NCBI GenBank assembly: GCA_963921825.1
Contig: OY997594.1
Span: forward strand, 14,575,001 to 14,639,000
Direction of reading: 5' to 3'
Source of the DNA: Erodium maritimum
Taxonomy: Eukaryota; Streptophyta; Magnoliopsida; Geraniales; Geraniaceae
DNA length: 64,000 bases
The position numbers and the translations under genes are program-made. Below the pieces are notes generated by a model. It was not told the origin of the DNA. It was given only the letters and a program-made list of their open reading frames with translations, and did no database searches. Of this stretch, positions 9,339 to 21,930 are shown in pieces (the first letter of the stretch is position 1; each line of letters begins with the position of its first letter).

Positions 9339-12300
9339 TTTTGGACAAAATACAGCCTAGTGCATCCGGTATAGTAAAACTGGGCCACGATTGGACAGAC
9401 ACAGAACGGGCCTCCCGAGTTAACCAGTGGGTTGCCCCGTTCGCTGTCCTAAAAATGTACTCGAGTTTAACATCCTCGAGAATAGCTAGTAGAGATCGAC
9501 AATCGTCAACTAGTCGACCTAAAGGGGAAAGGACCTTATGGTTCCCTTGGATCAAGTGCACCAAATATTGAGCATCATTGCGGATGACCACTCTAGATAG
9601 AGACTGCTCCCGAATCCACTAAAGAGCCTCACAAACTGCCATTGCCTCCACAAATTCAGCCCCCGGGATTCCTTGACCCGTGGCACTCCAGCCTTCCAAA
9701 ATCCCTCCTTGATCCGTCCTACAAATCCAACCCCAGCCAAACTGCACTGAGTGTGAAAATATCTCCATGCACATTGATGGACGAGCATGCCAGGAGGGGT
9801 GGGGTCCACCCTGTTTGCCTGCTTCGAACAGTGACACTCGGTTTTATCCGACCTCTATGTGCTTCAACCCAACTGTGTTGGTTGCATATGAATGTGGCTA
9901 TGATACTCTGGGATCTCGTGGAAGCATTGTCCCAAACAAATTCATTCATCGCCTTCCATATTTCCCATAAGGTCATCGCCACCCTACATTTCGCATCCAT
10001 ACCTGAAAATTCAAGGACCAATGACTACCAATCAAGTAGAGTATATTGTGATGATATAGGAACCTGTAACCCCGACAATGCACAGACGGCCTGAGCAAAA
10101 TGGCAATTTAGTAGGAGGTGCGAAGTAGTCTCCTCCTCGGTCTGACATACAAGACAATAGATCGATACAGGGACATGTTTAGTATAGAGGTTCGCCGCTA
10201 CCTGAAGTGTACCCTATAGAGTCCGCCAGAGAACGACTTTTATATGGGGTTGAGTGTCCAAATCCCATATACCTGTCTAAGACATGGCCCCCATAGTATA
10301 GTGTCAGCGTCCATTTTCCCTTGATAGAGCCTTGTACCCCTCTTTAACACTGTAGATGCCAGAACATTATATTTCCAGAAGCATCTATCCACATGATGAG
10401 GAATGGGAGCCGGGACTTGCATGATGTCCTCCACTATCCCTGGGGGGGAATTTTGGTGGAGTTTCGGTCTGTCCCATTCCCTTCACTGTGACGTAGCTAG
10501 GTCCGAGATCAACATATTAGGGGTAAGTGAGGTGTGTAGCGGGATGATTGGGTCGCTCCCTATTAGCCACGGGACGCCCTCAACTAGGGTTGACCGGCCA
10601 TCCCCAATTGCACGGCGCAGGCCCTGTTGGAGGATGTTTTGAGTGGCCCGTACCCCCGTCCAGATATGACTCGGGTTATTGCCCTCACTTGCACTGAGAA
10701 AGTTCCTTGTTGGATAATAGCAGGCTTAAAAAACTCGAGCCACCAAACTGTCCAGTTGAGTAAGGAATTTCCAACCCATTTTTGCCAACAAGGCAATGTT
10801 CATGTCCCTCATGTCCTGAAAGGCCATACCACCTTCCTCCTTCGGCTTACACATATTTTTCCAATCCTTCCAAATGATTAGCTTTTTACCTCGGGGAGTA
10901 CCTATCCACCAATAGCGAGCTAAAGCAATAAATATATGTTTTATGGACCCCTATGGCAGCATGAAAACACTCATCGCATATATTGACATTGCTTGTAAGA
11001 CGGATTGGACCATTACCTCTTTTTCTTCTGCTGAGAGCATCTGACCATCCCAGGAGCCGATCTTGGTCACAATCCGATCACACAAAAAAACTGTAGGCTC
11101 TTTCCTTTCCGTCTCCCCAGCATATTCGGGACTCGCAAATACATCGAAGGTTGGGATATCTCCTGTATGCCCAAAGTGGTGCAACATATATCTCGATCAG
11201 CCTAGGGCGTGTTGGTGCAGAAAAATATGGACGACTTCGCCTTGTTAATGACCTACCCCGACATTGTCTCAAAAAAATTAAGTAGTTGATGCACCTATTC
11301 GGCCTCATTCTTGTTTGCCCTGCAAAATATGTAGCAGTCATCGGCGAAGAAAATATGTGATATGATTGGGGCTCCCCTGGCCACCAAGACCCTATGCAAT
11401 TTCCCATCCATTTTTCCTATGCCAACATACGAGATAAAACATCCATGCAGAATAAAAACAAATAAGGTGATAAAGGGTCTCCCTGACGAATTCCCCGACC
11501 TTTTGTGAAAGGGACAGTGTTCTTCCCGTTAGAGCTAACTGTATACTGGATGGATCACATGCACGCGAGAACCAGAGGTATCCACCTTGAACCAAATCCA
11601 AACGCTCCCATCATAGCTAATAGGAAATACCACTCTACTCGGTCGTATGCCTTACTCATATCGAGTTTCAAGGCCATAAACTCGTTTAGACCGTGAGTCC
11701 GTCGTCTAAGGGCGTGTATGATCTCATATGAGATGAAAATATCATCCTGTATTGCTCTCCCAAGGACGAAGGCTCCTTGTTTTATAGATATGATCGGGTC
11801 CAACAAGGGCTTGAGACGGTTGGCGAGGACCTTGGATAGGATTCTAAATATTACATTGCATAACGCAATGGGACGGAGATCTGCAATTTTTCTGGCCGAC
11901 ACTTTCTTGAGGATCAACACCAATGTAGTTTTATTGATTTCACTATCAATATTCCCGGTGGCGACAGTTGATCGAACGAAATCAATAATCTTCGATCGCA
12001 AAGTATCCTAATAGTGCTGAAAGAATTTCTGACTGAGACCGTCTAGGTCTGGTGATTTTGACGGCCCCATTTGGAACACCGTTATCCGAACTTCCTCATC
12101 CGTGGCCGGTTGTATACATACGGTATTCTGGGCCAGGGGGATCGTGGTGGGGACAGACATTGGGAGATCATAATCTGTGCTCGGCCCTGCAATGAAAATC
12201 TATTTGAAGCAGTTTAACAACAAGTCACTCATACCTGTGTTCCAAGAGACTTTTATCCCGTCATCATTTTCCAGTACACTGATTTTGTTCCTCTTTTTCC

Positions 12301-13746
12301 TTTTTGTAGCCGAGCACTGGAAAAACTTAGTATTCCGGTCCCCCACATCCAGCCAGCGTTGCTTAACACGTTGGCACCAAAATTCTTCTTGTTGTGTTAG
12401 AGCTCGATTATAAAGCTTCTGGACCGCCAGTCTGTGTTTGATGCGATGTTTGTCTGTACGTCCATTCAGGTATGCAAGCTTCCGTTGGAGCTTTCGAATC
12501 TTGTTGATATTGTCCCGAAAAAGTGTCTGCCTCCAAATGTCTAGTGAGTTCCCAATGTCTCTGAGGTGATAGTTGATGTGGCGATCTCCCAGTTTTCCAT
12601 ATTCATTCTGAATCAATTCCCCACATTCCAAGTGTTCCACTCAGGCATTCTCAAATCTGAATTGTTTCAGCCCTCGAGAAGCATCTTCCCTTTGAAGCCT
12701 AAGTAGAATAGGAATATGATCGAACGTAGAGAAACCCATATTCTGCAACGAAGCGAGAGGAAACCGAGTACCTGCCTCAAGAGACATGAAGGCTTTGTCC
12801 AGTTGTATTTCCAAACGAGTGTCAGGGTCCTGGCCCTTTGTCCATGTAAATTGGTACCCCGATAATGGGACCTCCTCAACTCCAATGTCGATAATAGAAT
12901 GCTGAAAAGCTTGGATGAGTGCTATAGGGTACAGGATACCCCCTTCTTCTCGGATGGTCGGAGAATGCCGTTAAAATCACTCATTAAAATCCATGTCGAC
13001 GGTGCCTGAATTGTTGCCAGTTACTGGAGGAGATTCCAAGTCCGGTACCAGTGCTCCCTAGCCGGTTCCCCATAAATTCCGGTGAATCGTACAACCGTCT
13101 CTTGTTCAAACCAAACAATGACGTCGATGTGCGTTTGCTGCTCTGATATCACTTCAACCATGCACTTGTCCGACCAGAATAGCATAACCCCTCCCTTATG
13201 AGTCCCTGGAGCTCTACCTTGCACCGGTGGTGAGACCATACCCGGTACCCCCGTTCCACCATGAAACCCCAGCATTCGACGGAGGATAACTAATCGAGAT
13301 CGGGAGCTTTGATTTTCCACATGACGTGTCTCCGTCAAGAACACCACGTCCGGTTTAATACGAGAAACCAATTCCTTAAGTTGCCGACGATTTTGATCAG
13401 TTCCAAGACCACGACAATTCCAGGCAATTATCCTTGTCGTTGACTGAGGAAGGCATGTAAATCAATTATGTTCGGCAGAGGAGAAAACGCAGCAGAAAGC
13501 CCACAAAACAACAAAGAAGAAACACTAAAATACAATAGGATGGTCGGAAGACGATCGCGTACCTACTGATGAAGATATCGGAGAAAGGCCGACGACCGAT
13601 AATCGGATTTCGTGGAAAAAACTGTAGAAACCCTAGGATTCGGAGTTAGGGTTTTTCCCTCTTTTGCTTACTGTCTTTAACTAATCAGTAGGGTTATTAA
13701 TTATTTCACGTGTTCATTAAACTATTCAATTTTTTTTTTTTGAGAA
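9339..13746 (-). mobile_element. LINE (plant L1-type non-LTR retrotransposon)
   Basis: A 4.4-kb minus-strand element between perfect 16-bp direct repeats. In element order it has a ~300-nt leader, endonuclease, reverse transcriptase, a zf-RVT-like Cys/His region, an RNase H-like end and a short A tail (T run at the left end). Only one protein region (ORF2) is seen. The usual gag-like ORF1 is absent, so the copy either lacks it or lost it before insertion. It is inserted in the downstream flank of a decayed FOLB copy. Confidence 0.85.
9340..13440 (-). pseudogene. LINE ORF2: endonuclease, reverse transcriptase, RNase H
   Basis: Translation starts near 13440 with IIAWNCRGLG, the standard N-terminus of plant L1 endonucleases. 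It continues as LKELVSRIKPDVVFLTET (13371 onward) and VVRFTGIYGEP. A linker with the SRLKWLDVGDRNTKFF type of sequence lies at 12200-12640. The RT gives LRPIALCNVIFRILSKVLANRLK and KLDMSKAYDRVEW at 11555-12001, and the FADD catalytic box in another frame at about 11336-11350. A SHLLLNC zinc-ribbon-like region is near 10110, and an RNase H-like C-terminus is at 9345-9800. The parts sit in different frames, with several stops and indels, so ORF2 is dead. Confidence 0.85.
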
Positions 13747-13762
13747 AAACCATTCAATATTT
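13747..13762. repeat. Target-site duplication of the LINE (right copy)
   Basis: AAACCATTCAATATTT, identical to 9323-9338. Confidence 0.75.
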
Positions 13763-14500
13763 AGAAGTTTATATACATCTGAAAAGGACATCATACATTG
13801 TATAAAATTTGATTTCTTAATAGATCAGCGAGTGCTTGGCTGATTATATATTGGTGACTGTCTACAGAACTAATCTTGTTGGTTAAACAAATTAATCTCC
13901 CATTTTCGTAGGACTTGGACTAGAATCAAGTATTCTAATTCTTGACCTTGGTTTGATTTTTGTAGCTAGTGATCTATAATTTGTCCGTCTGATTTAGTCT
14001 TTGATTATGTGAGTTTTAATATATTATTTTGTCGATCAAAAAAGTATTTGTTTACTGATCTCTAGCAAGGGAATCGAAAAAGCCCCGAAGATAGTCCAAA
14101 ATACCAATTTTTATTCATACTTATACGTGGTCCATCCGAGAAAATAAACGATATATGAAATACGATTTTAAAATGTTATAGTATCAAACCATGATCCCAT
14201 CCACATGTAGATGTCTAGAGCCGAACCCATATATGTAATCTATTTCAAAGACATCATCTTATGTCTCGATCTCGGATCAAAAACCAAAACCAGAACTTAA
14301 CTCATTTTCATTCCACAATGTACGCAACATAATCAAATACCCCAAGAGCTTGATCTTGCAATGTGTAGTTTAAATGTCGATCTATAGGTTTATTATTACA
14401 TGGAACTAACAAAATAACATGTCTTGGATTAATGACAAGGCACGACTCGCAAAGCATTGAAGAGCACCAGGTCTTTTCTTGTTTTTGGCCCCGTTTCACT
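13763..14500 (-). pseudogene. FOLB copy 4: flanks without the coding region
   Basis: From ATATACATCTGAAAAGGAC (13770) to CATGTCTTGGATTAATGAC (about 14440) this is the downstream flank of FOLB copies 1 and 3. At the point where the stop codon and exon 2 should follow, the sequence jumps (AAGGCACGACTCGCAAAGC) straight to FOLB upstream sequence (GAGCACCAGG ... CCCGTTTCACTCCAAAAATAA). Both exons and the intron are missing. The upstream part (14550-14860) matches, inverted, the region upstream of FOLB copy 2 (29330-29640). Confidence 0.7.
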
Positions 14501-14844
14501 CCAAAAATAATCATAAAATAAGACTTGATAATACCTAATATAGTAATATTTTATTTTCTTGTCTTGTCTTGTTTTAGGCCCATTTCACCTAACAATGATG
14601 ATAAAATGGAGATGTGATACCTAATACTCCTGTCTTGTTTTGGGTCCATTTCACTACAATAATGAAGATAAAATGAGAATGCGATATACCTAGACGTATA
14701 AAATTTATCGGTTATCAGAAACCTATCCTTATCGGTGTCCATGTCATAAGAGAACCCAAAAACGTTCTTACCACCATCAAACCCGATTTGAAAAGAGGTG
14801 AATAGCCGTAATCTAAATGTGATTTTTAAAATATGAGTTTATGA

Positions 14845-14861
14845 ATGTGAATATCAAGAAT
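14845..14861. repeat. Target-site duplication of retroposon E1 (left)
   Basis: ATGTGAATATCAAGAAT, identical to 16347-16363. Confidence 0.8.
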
Positions 14862-16346
14862 TGAGAAGTCTGTTATGAGTAAATAATATGGGCCTGCAAG
14901 TTTTGTAAAAGAACTAACCACACCCTAAAAGGGCTCTGACTTGAAAACCGTGCTTGCCATAAGGTCCAGCCGCCCGTCGCCCCCTCTTCCTCGCCGGTGG
15001 CGGCCACGGCCACCATGGCTGTGGCTGTCGCCGGCGAGGCCTTGCTCCTCCTCCCCCGTTCCTTCTTCCCCAACCCTTTCTCCCGTTCGGATCCCTCCTC
15101 AGATCTGAACCATCCCGCTCTGCCCGCACTCAAGCCCCCGACTCCGGCGCCGCTCCTCCGTCATCTCTCAGGCACGACACCAGCTCTCAGGCCTAGCCCT
15201 CCTTCCTCTGAACTCCAGCGCTGCGCCGCTCTTCCGTCCTCTCTCAGATTTGGACTGCTTCGACTCGGGCAGCGTTCTGACCGACGAATCTGGCCACCCA
15301 TGACCCAGATCTGATCTCTCCAGGCGTGCTTAGGGCGAGCGGTGGTGTCCGAGTCATCTGAAGCTGGTGATTCGTACGTCTCCTTCACTGTCTGTTCTTG
15401 GATGCCAAGGTGGGAATCTGGTTGGACCCTTCCCCTCATCTCCTTCCTTGTTCGGTATTCTTCTCCTGTCTGATCTCTCTTCGCTTCTTTCGATTATCTG
15501 TGCCCCCAATTTCTATTATGATTGGAATCGCCGGACGGTGTTGGCCTCCGGTGATAGCATGGGGCCTTGTCGCCCTAGATAATTGTTAGTAGTGTTTGTT
15601 GTATTGTCGGATTTTTATGCCGTTTGTGGTGCTGGCCACCGGTAATTCACATCTCTCCTGATCCTTTTTTGGATTTGGGAGGCTTTGTGGATTGAGGAGT
15701 AGATATATTTCCTGCTTTGAAGTAGTTTGAGGGTGGAGTAAGCAACTTACTTTGCCCCCTCCTGTGATTCGATGGTCGGGATTCAAAGGATCGATTGGGT
15801 TCTTGGCTTGGTCCTGTGATGTTTTTGTTAGATGTGCTCATCTATGGGGAAGCTTGCGAGACCACACAATGATTGTAGCAGCAGCAACAAGGTCATGCTG
15901 GCAGCAAAACCAGTCTGGTGGAGAAACAACCTCCCCATTACCCTGTCTCTGCAACTGCTCAGCAAGCATTTCCGGACTAGTCATCAAAATCAGCTAGCAA
16001 TTCGTTTGGCACCCAGCACAACAAGCAAAGGCCCGGGTCTAGTTCGTCTCATTGGGACAACCTCAACACCACTCAATACCTTGATCAGTATGCATTTCAC
16101 ATCTACACCTCCACAAGCAATCAAAGATCTCAACCATGAGTCAAGAACGCATTTACTCATTCACAAGATGCATCTTTTTCTTTTTGTTGTTTGTCTCTTT
16201 ACTTGCTCTTTGTTTAGTTTCCCCTCCTCCTTACCTCTTATAATCAACATATGATTGATTAGGGGTAGGAGTTGGGTTGTTGTTAGGTTCCTCTTTCTCC
16301 TCAAAAGGGGTTTATCAATCTAACTTATGTCTTGCCGATAAAAAAA
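14862..16346 (+). mobile_element. Non-autonomous retroposon E1 (~1.5 kb)
   Basis: A plus-strand insertion flanked by a perfect 17-bp duplication and ending in GCCGATAAAAAAA. The 5' third is GC-rich, with an ATGGCTGTGGCTGTCGCCGG start-like segment at 15014. No reverse transcriptase or endonuclease is present. Its 3' end is shared with E2 (16818-18320) and with the fragment at 2369-2453, and its GC-rich head resembles the head of E2. It behaves like a LINE-mobilised, non-autonomous family. Open stretches inside do not look like conserved proteins. Confidence 0.72.
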
Positions 16347-16363
16347 ATGTGAATATCAAGAAT
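16347..16363. repeat. Target-site duplication of retroposon E1 (right)
   Basis: ATGTGAATATCAAGAAT, identical to 14845-14861. Confidence 0.8.
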
Positions 16364-16800
16364 AAATATATGTGATTTATAAAATATAAGTTTATGTTCG
16401 TTTTTTAACATTTATGCGATCATGCAATCTTTAATTTGGGCTCTTGGATTAAAAAAACAAATAGCAGAGAAGAAGAATCGATGAAATAACGAGTGAGATG
16501 GTTGAAAAAAGACAATTCAGACATGTAATATTGGTAGAACGCGTCATGTGTCGCTCTCTGGACCTGTTTCGTTTAAACTCCGATTTACTTTGTTCTTGCA
16601 TCATTATTTTTATTTTTCAAAGATTTATCTATCAAGAATAATGTTTAATATATTTTGAAGCACGAAAAAAAATCAACAATCTAGTGTGTATGATGATGAC
16701 CACCACAAACTATGTCTTCTATATCCATAATCTACGTTTTATATATCCACAAACCACATCCAGACTTTTCAATGCATTCCCACACACTACATCTTCTATC

Positions 16801-16817
16801 ACCAAGATCTACATCAT
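16801..16817. repeat. Target-site duplication of retroposon E2 (left)
   Basis: ACCAAGATCTACATCAT, identical to 18321-18337. Confidence 0.8.
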
Positions 16818-18320
16818 TTTTTTATCGGCAAAGCAAATTGAAATTAAATCTCTCACGAGGAAGAAGAGGAGTACAAGATATCTATCTACTAAACACAAAA
16901 ACCCTATAAGGACACAACCTTCTTAACAGGTACAACAAGATTACAACCAAGAAAACAAGCAAACCATACACCTAGAAAACAACCAGCCAAGACAACAACC
17001 ACCAACAAGAAAGAACAAAAACCAAAAGAACACAACCAAGAAACTGAAACTGAAAAACTTTAAAATGTTTGGCACCAAAATTTCTCAACCTTGAACCACA
17101 CTACAAAATGAAAGCAAAAGGGTCGGCAACACCCAGATTTAACCACCATGAAGACCATAGAACACAGAAGGGTCACTACTGCTCTAAACCCTAAAGGAAC
17201 TTCTACATCCCTGAAACATTAGAGTCACTGGATCCCTAAAAAGGAATTAGGTGAACCCTAATACGCCCGCGGCCAGGACCGTTAACGACAGTAACATCTC
17301 TGGAAGATAACCATCGAAACTCTCCTAAACCACACAAAAAAACACGATTGGCTTCATACAAAGGCATAACACAACCTTAAACACTCGCTGGCGACAAACA
17401 CCTTCTAACCGGCGAGCTTGACCAACCCAGTAGGACGAGAAAAAGAGAAGTCAATCGAGAAATTATAAGGGAAGGGAAGGAATAGAAAAAACCAACAGAG
17501 CTAGAGACGGAGAACCTCACCCCAACCGAAAAGGCACGAACAACTCCAAGAACGGTAATGGAGAGGGAAGGGCCAAAGTGCACCGCTACATCAGGAACTA
17601 ACATTAGACGTGCTTGGCTCCACCGCAAACCCCGACACCACAATGAACTTGGGAACACACCCTACCTTCTCCTTAACAACGTAGGAGGTAGACCGGATTG
17701 ACCCGATGGAGAGGCCACTAAAATGGCCAGACCGAAGATAGGAAGCACGACATGAACCAAGACCCATCTTCACCGGAAACAGCGATCAGCAACCCAAATC
17801 CGCTCCGGAGGACGCCGTGGTAATTCAATTGGGGCCAACACCACCAGAGGCCAGAGAAGGACAGATCTGAGTCTTAAAGGACCAGATCTGTGAATATTGG
17901 GAAGGAAACGACTAGCGGAGCGCTACTCACCCTTTTTTGGAGCACCTCAAGCAACTCCCCAGCCGCGACCAATAATACAAACTTCACCGAGGCTTCAAGG
18001 GAGGTCAGATATGAGCCCTAAGGACTAGATATGAGAATATCGGGGAAAAATCAGACCGATGAACCAAAGAAACTTTGACACCGAAAAAGAAAAAGGAGGC
18101 GAGGCAAGGAAAAAAAACTTCAGAAGAGGAGAGAGGTTTGGGGGAAGAAGGAAAAGGAGGGGGAGAGGTCCTCGCCGGTTACAACCATGGCTAGAGCCAG
18201 AGTCGTGACCGACGAAAACAAGGTTGAAGAAGAAGCGACAGGTACAGAAGAGGGGGTACTAGAGAGGGGGGGTTCGAGAGCGTTTTAGAAAGAATAAGTT
18301 TCTTTTACTATGCGTGTATT
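16818..18320 (-). mobile_element. Non-autonomous retroposon E2 (~1.5 kb)
   Basis: A minus-strand insertion between perfect 17-bp direct repeats. On its own strand it begins with a GC/CT-rich head containing a CCATGGTTGTAACCGGCGAG segment (near 18180). It ends ATTTGCTTTGCCGATAAAAAAA at 16818, the same tail as E1. No RT or endonuclease domain is seen. It is inserted in the left arm of the palindrome. Confidence 0.75.
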
Positions 18321-18337
18321 ACCAAGATCTACATCAT
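18321..18337. repeat. Target-site duplication of retroposon E2 (right)
   Basis: ACCAAGATCTACATCAT, identical to 16801-16817. Confidence 0.8.
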
Positions 18338-18652
18338 GCATATCCACAAACCACATCCAGAATTTTCAATTTTGACGTTTGCTTGTTAAAAGGATCATAA
18401 CTCTTTCCACAAGAAGCCAAATCACACAAAATCGGTTGGGTTAGAAAGTACACTCAAATATATTTCCAATGATGTAGGCTAACCCATTTAATACCTTGCA
18501 GATAATTCTATACTATTTAATAAAAATAATCTATAAAATCAGTTTTACATATTTTGGCATATTTGATGTAGGCATACTTTTCTGCCCATTACTCATTTAT
18601 GGAGTATGAAAGTGGAGAACCATTTTTTTAAGGGATAATTTCAAATCTTAAA

Positions 18653-18968
18653 TGTCTCAGAGGTCATTGGCTAATTATGCTGCACCTTTTGTCACAGATC
18701 TTAACACAAATGTGGTTTTTTTTTCTTTCCAAAAACATGAAAATGATGCCAAAAAAGTGTTTTTTTTTGTACATTTATACCACCTACCTCTTGTAGTACT
18801 CTGACAAACGAAAATTATACAAAAAGTAAGAGGCAAAATCATCAAATACGAACATTATACCATTTTTTGTGTCATTTTACACGTTTTGTAAAAAAAAAAC
18901 ATTTTTGTGTTAGGATCTGTGACAAAAGGTGAAGTGTAGTTACGACATGCGAATGACCCTTCCGAGAC
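18653..18968. mobile_element. MITE-like inverted-repeat element (~316 bp)
   Basis: The left end (GTCTCAGAGGTCATTGGC ... CACCTTTTGTCACAGATC) returns inverted at the right end (GATCTGTGACAAAAGGTG ... GAATGACCCTTCCGAGAC). Arms are about 65 bp, and the interior is AT-rich and non-coding. The superfamily cannot be assigned. Confidence 0.6.
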
Positions 18969-19154
18969 AGCTATGATTCATCGTTTTGCCTTTTTCAATG
19001 CAAAGTAGACTCACAGAGCTTTTTATAACATCAAAAAATCTGAATTTGATAAAAAGATGAATTTTATATAATTTCTCAAACGCAGCAAATGTCGTTATCT
19101 TGAAAAACATGAACATCAAATGTATACAAAAAAAAATATAATAATATTTATAAA

Positions 19155-20335
19155 ACAGGTTTATTTTCACCTTAATACCCTAACTTTCATTTGTGGCACC
19201 TCAATACCCTATAATGCTATTTTTTTGACATTCATACATATCGTCAACTTTCCATCCATTTTCCATCCAAGACACTTTAAAAGTCCAAAATACCTCTCAC
19301 TAACACTCAAAATTTCAAAAGCATGTCATTTAGTATTCAAAAAAAATATTTAAAAAATCAGATTTTATTTTTTAAAAAACAGATTTTATTTTTAAAAATA
19401 AGATATATTTTTTTTTTCTGAAATATCAGTTTTTATTGTTAAAATTCATATTTTATTTTTGAAAAATCAGTTTTTATTTTTAAAAATCAGTTTTATTTAC
19501 TAAATTCATTTTTTATTTTTAAAAATCATATTTTTTAATAATAAAATCAGTTTTTAAATTTTTTTTGTGATACTTTATTTTTAAAATTAGATTAATTATT
19601 TTAAAAAAATTATTTCTTTGTCATTTTGTTCATCTTCAAGCACAGATCTGTAGATCCGTTTCACCCTTGAAATCTCAAACCAAATCCAAATCAAAGCCAC
19701 CACCAAGAGCATAACGATTCAAATAATATTCACAATCCTCTCAATTAAAAACCAAAAATATACAGATGATGAGAAAACAAAAAAAATTAAATCCTTAAAA
19801 ACAAAAACAAAATAGATATGGAGGACATCAGAGCACTCCACAGTGTGGCAGCTCTGGGTCTAGAGAAGGTGGCGCTCTCGGGGGTCGAGTCCTGCGATTT
19901 AGGGTTCGAGGACACTGTCACCATCTCGCCGCCGAACCCTTTGTGCCTCGCCGAGCTTGATCTCGATCTTCCTCTGGCGGCGCTCGTGGGACGACGGGTT
20001 GCTTTTGGGACTACGAGTTTCTGGCGGCGCTCCGGTGAGCTTCTGGCCACGGCGTTGGTGGGTCGGCTTGGACAGTGGTGTTTTGAGAAGATGGGAGCTG
20101 GTGTGCGGCGGAGAAGAAGAAGAGAAAGAAGAAATGAAAATGGAAAAAAGAAATTTAGGGTTTAATAGAATAATGGGTATATTTTTCATTTTCAGAAGAA
20201 AAAAATAAGGTCACATGACCATTTTCCATCCAAAAATGGATGGAAAGTTGACAGTAGGTATGAAAGTGAAACAAATGACATTCTAGGGTATTGAGGTGTC
20301 ACATATGAAAGTTAGGGTATTGAGGTGAAAATAAC
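19155..20335. mobile_element. TIR element T1 with AT-rich minisatellite core
   Basis: The ends are inverted repeats: TTATTTTCACCTTAATACCC and, from the right, TTATTTTCACCTCAATACCC, extending over about 60 bp including CCATCCATTTTTGGATGG. The core at 19350-19620 is a degenerate array of (A)TTTTTATTTTTAAAAATCA units. A GC-rich segment with open frames at 19818-20165 matches no family I know. The structure is shared with 38011-39673, so this is a repeated non-autonomous element, perhaps Mutator-like. Confidence 0.6.
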
Positions 20336-20341
20336 CCTACA

Positions 20342-21095
20342 AAATAAGTTTGGTTTAGGAAAATAAACATATGAAAGAGTTATTTGATCTTGAATAACAA
20401 TGTGAATACTTGTTATCATCAAAACAAATATATATTATAATATTGACACAAAGTAACAACACCACATCCCACACATCCTCAAAACATATTATCCATAATC
20501 TACACCTTACATATCTAGAATCTACATCTTACACTTTTATAATATACCTTTTACACATCCATAATATACCTTTTGCATATCCAAAATCTGCATCATGTGT
20601 ATCCAAAATCAATATCTTCCATATCCACAACCCGAATTCAGAATTTTAAGCTTCAATGTCTTCTTGTTAGAATGACCATAACTCTTTGCACAAGAAGCCA
20701 AATCACACAAAGTCAGTTGGGTTAAAAAATAGACTCAAAGATATTTCCAACAGTGTAAGCTAAGTTATTTAGTACCTGGTAGATAATTCCATTTTATTTC
20801 ATTAAAATAATCAATCAAATATGTTTTTACATGTTTTTGGCAGATTTGACGTTGGTTTACTTTTCTACTCATTACTCTTTTATGGAGTATGAAATTGGTG
20901 AAGAAATTTTTGCATTGCAAGGTAGACTCATAGAGGTTTTTAGAACATATAAATATGAATTTGATAAATATATGGATTTGTTACGTTATGTCAATATTGT
21001 AATATATATTTATTTTGATGATAACAATTATTCACATTCTTATTCAAGATCAAATACGTCTTTCACATATTTATTTTCCTAAACCAAACTTAGTT
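20342..21095. repeat. Inner inverted repeat of the palindromic complex
   Basis: AGTTTGGTTTAGGAAAATAAAC ... GATCTTGAATAAC at 20345-20400 is repeated inverted at 21030-21095 (GTTATTCAAGATC-type and TTTATTTTCCTAAACCAAAC). The intervening DNA holds a direct copy of the outer arm. Confidence 0.6.
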
Positions 21096-21930
21096 TATAA
21101 ATTTTCTTATATTTTGTATACATGTGATTTTCGTGTTTTCAAAACAACAACCTTGGTTGCATTTGGGGTAAGTTTGAAAAATAATTAAAATTCATCTCTT
21201 TATCAGATTCAAATGTTTTTTATGTTATAAAAATCTCTGTGAGTCTTCTTTGCATTCAAAAAATTGGTTCTCCATTTTCATACTCCATAAAGATTAATGT
21301 GCAGAAAATAAGTCGATGTCAAGTATGTCAGACACGTAAAACTGATTTTTTAGATTAATTTTAGTGAACAAAATATAATTATATGCAAGTTATTAAATGT
21401 CTTAGCCTACACCATTGGAAATATCTTTGAGTCTACTTTCTAACTCAACCGACTTTGTGTCATTTGGCTTCTTGTGGAAAGAGTTATGATCATTTTAACA
21501 AGAAAACGTCAAAACTGAAAATTATGGATGTGGTTTGTGGATATGCGTGATGTAGATCCTAGTGATAAAAAATGTAGTGTGTGGGAATGCGCTGAAAAGT
21601 ATAGATGTGGCTTGTGGATATACATAACATATATTATGGATATAGAAGACGTACTTTATGGTGGTCATCATCATACTCACTAGATTGTCTATTTTTCCCA
21701 TGTTTCAAAATATATTGAACACTATACTTATTAGATAACTCTTTGAAAAATAATAAAAAAATGACGCAAGAACAAAGTAAATCAGCGTTGAAACAAAACG
21801 AGAATGATTAAATTATTAAACTTGTCAAGAAAAAAAATGCAGCTTTGTCCAGAGGACGACAAGTGGCGCGTTCTACCAATCTAATATGTCCAAATTGTTC
21901 TTTTTTCCCGTTAAACAAAAGAAAATAAGC

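Larger units (their letters stand above)
16430..21930. mobile_element. Large palindromic (foldback-like) repeat complex
   Basis: The left arm (about 16500-16800 plus 18338-18650) is repeated inverted at the right (about 21110-21920). Matching words include GGTAGAACGCG, TTTACTTTGTTCTTGC, ATGATGATGACC, CACAAGAAGCCAAATCACAC and TTATGGAGTATGAAA. A further direct copy of the inner arm lies at 20640-20900. Into this palindrome are inserted retroposon E2, a 316-bp MITE and a 1.2-kb TIR element. No transposase is recognisable, so the class (foldback or long-TIR MULE) is open. Confidence 0.62.

Noticed and set aside
14997..15314. A Pro/Ser-rich protein gene at the GC-rich head of E1
   Set aside because: Several overlapping frames on both strands are open because of GC content. 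The segment belongs to a retroposon with target duplications.
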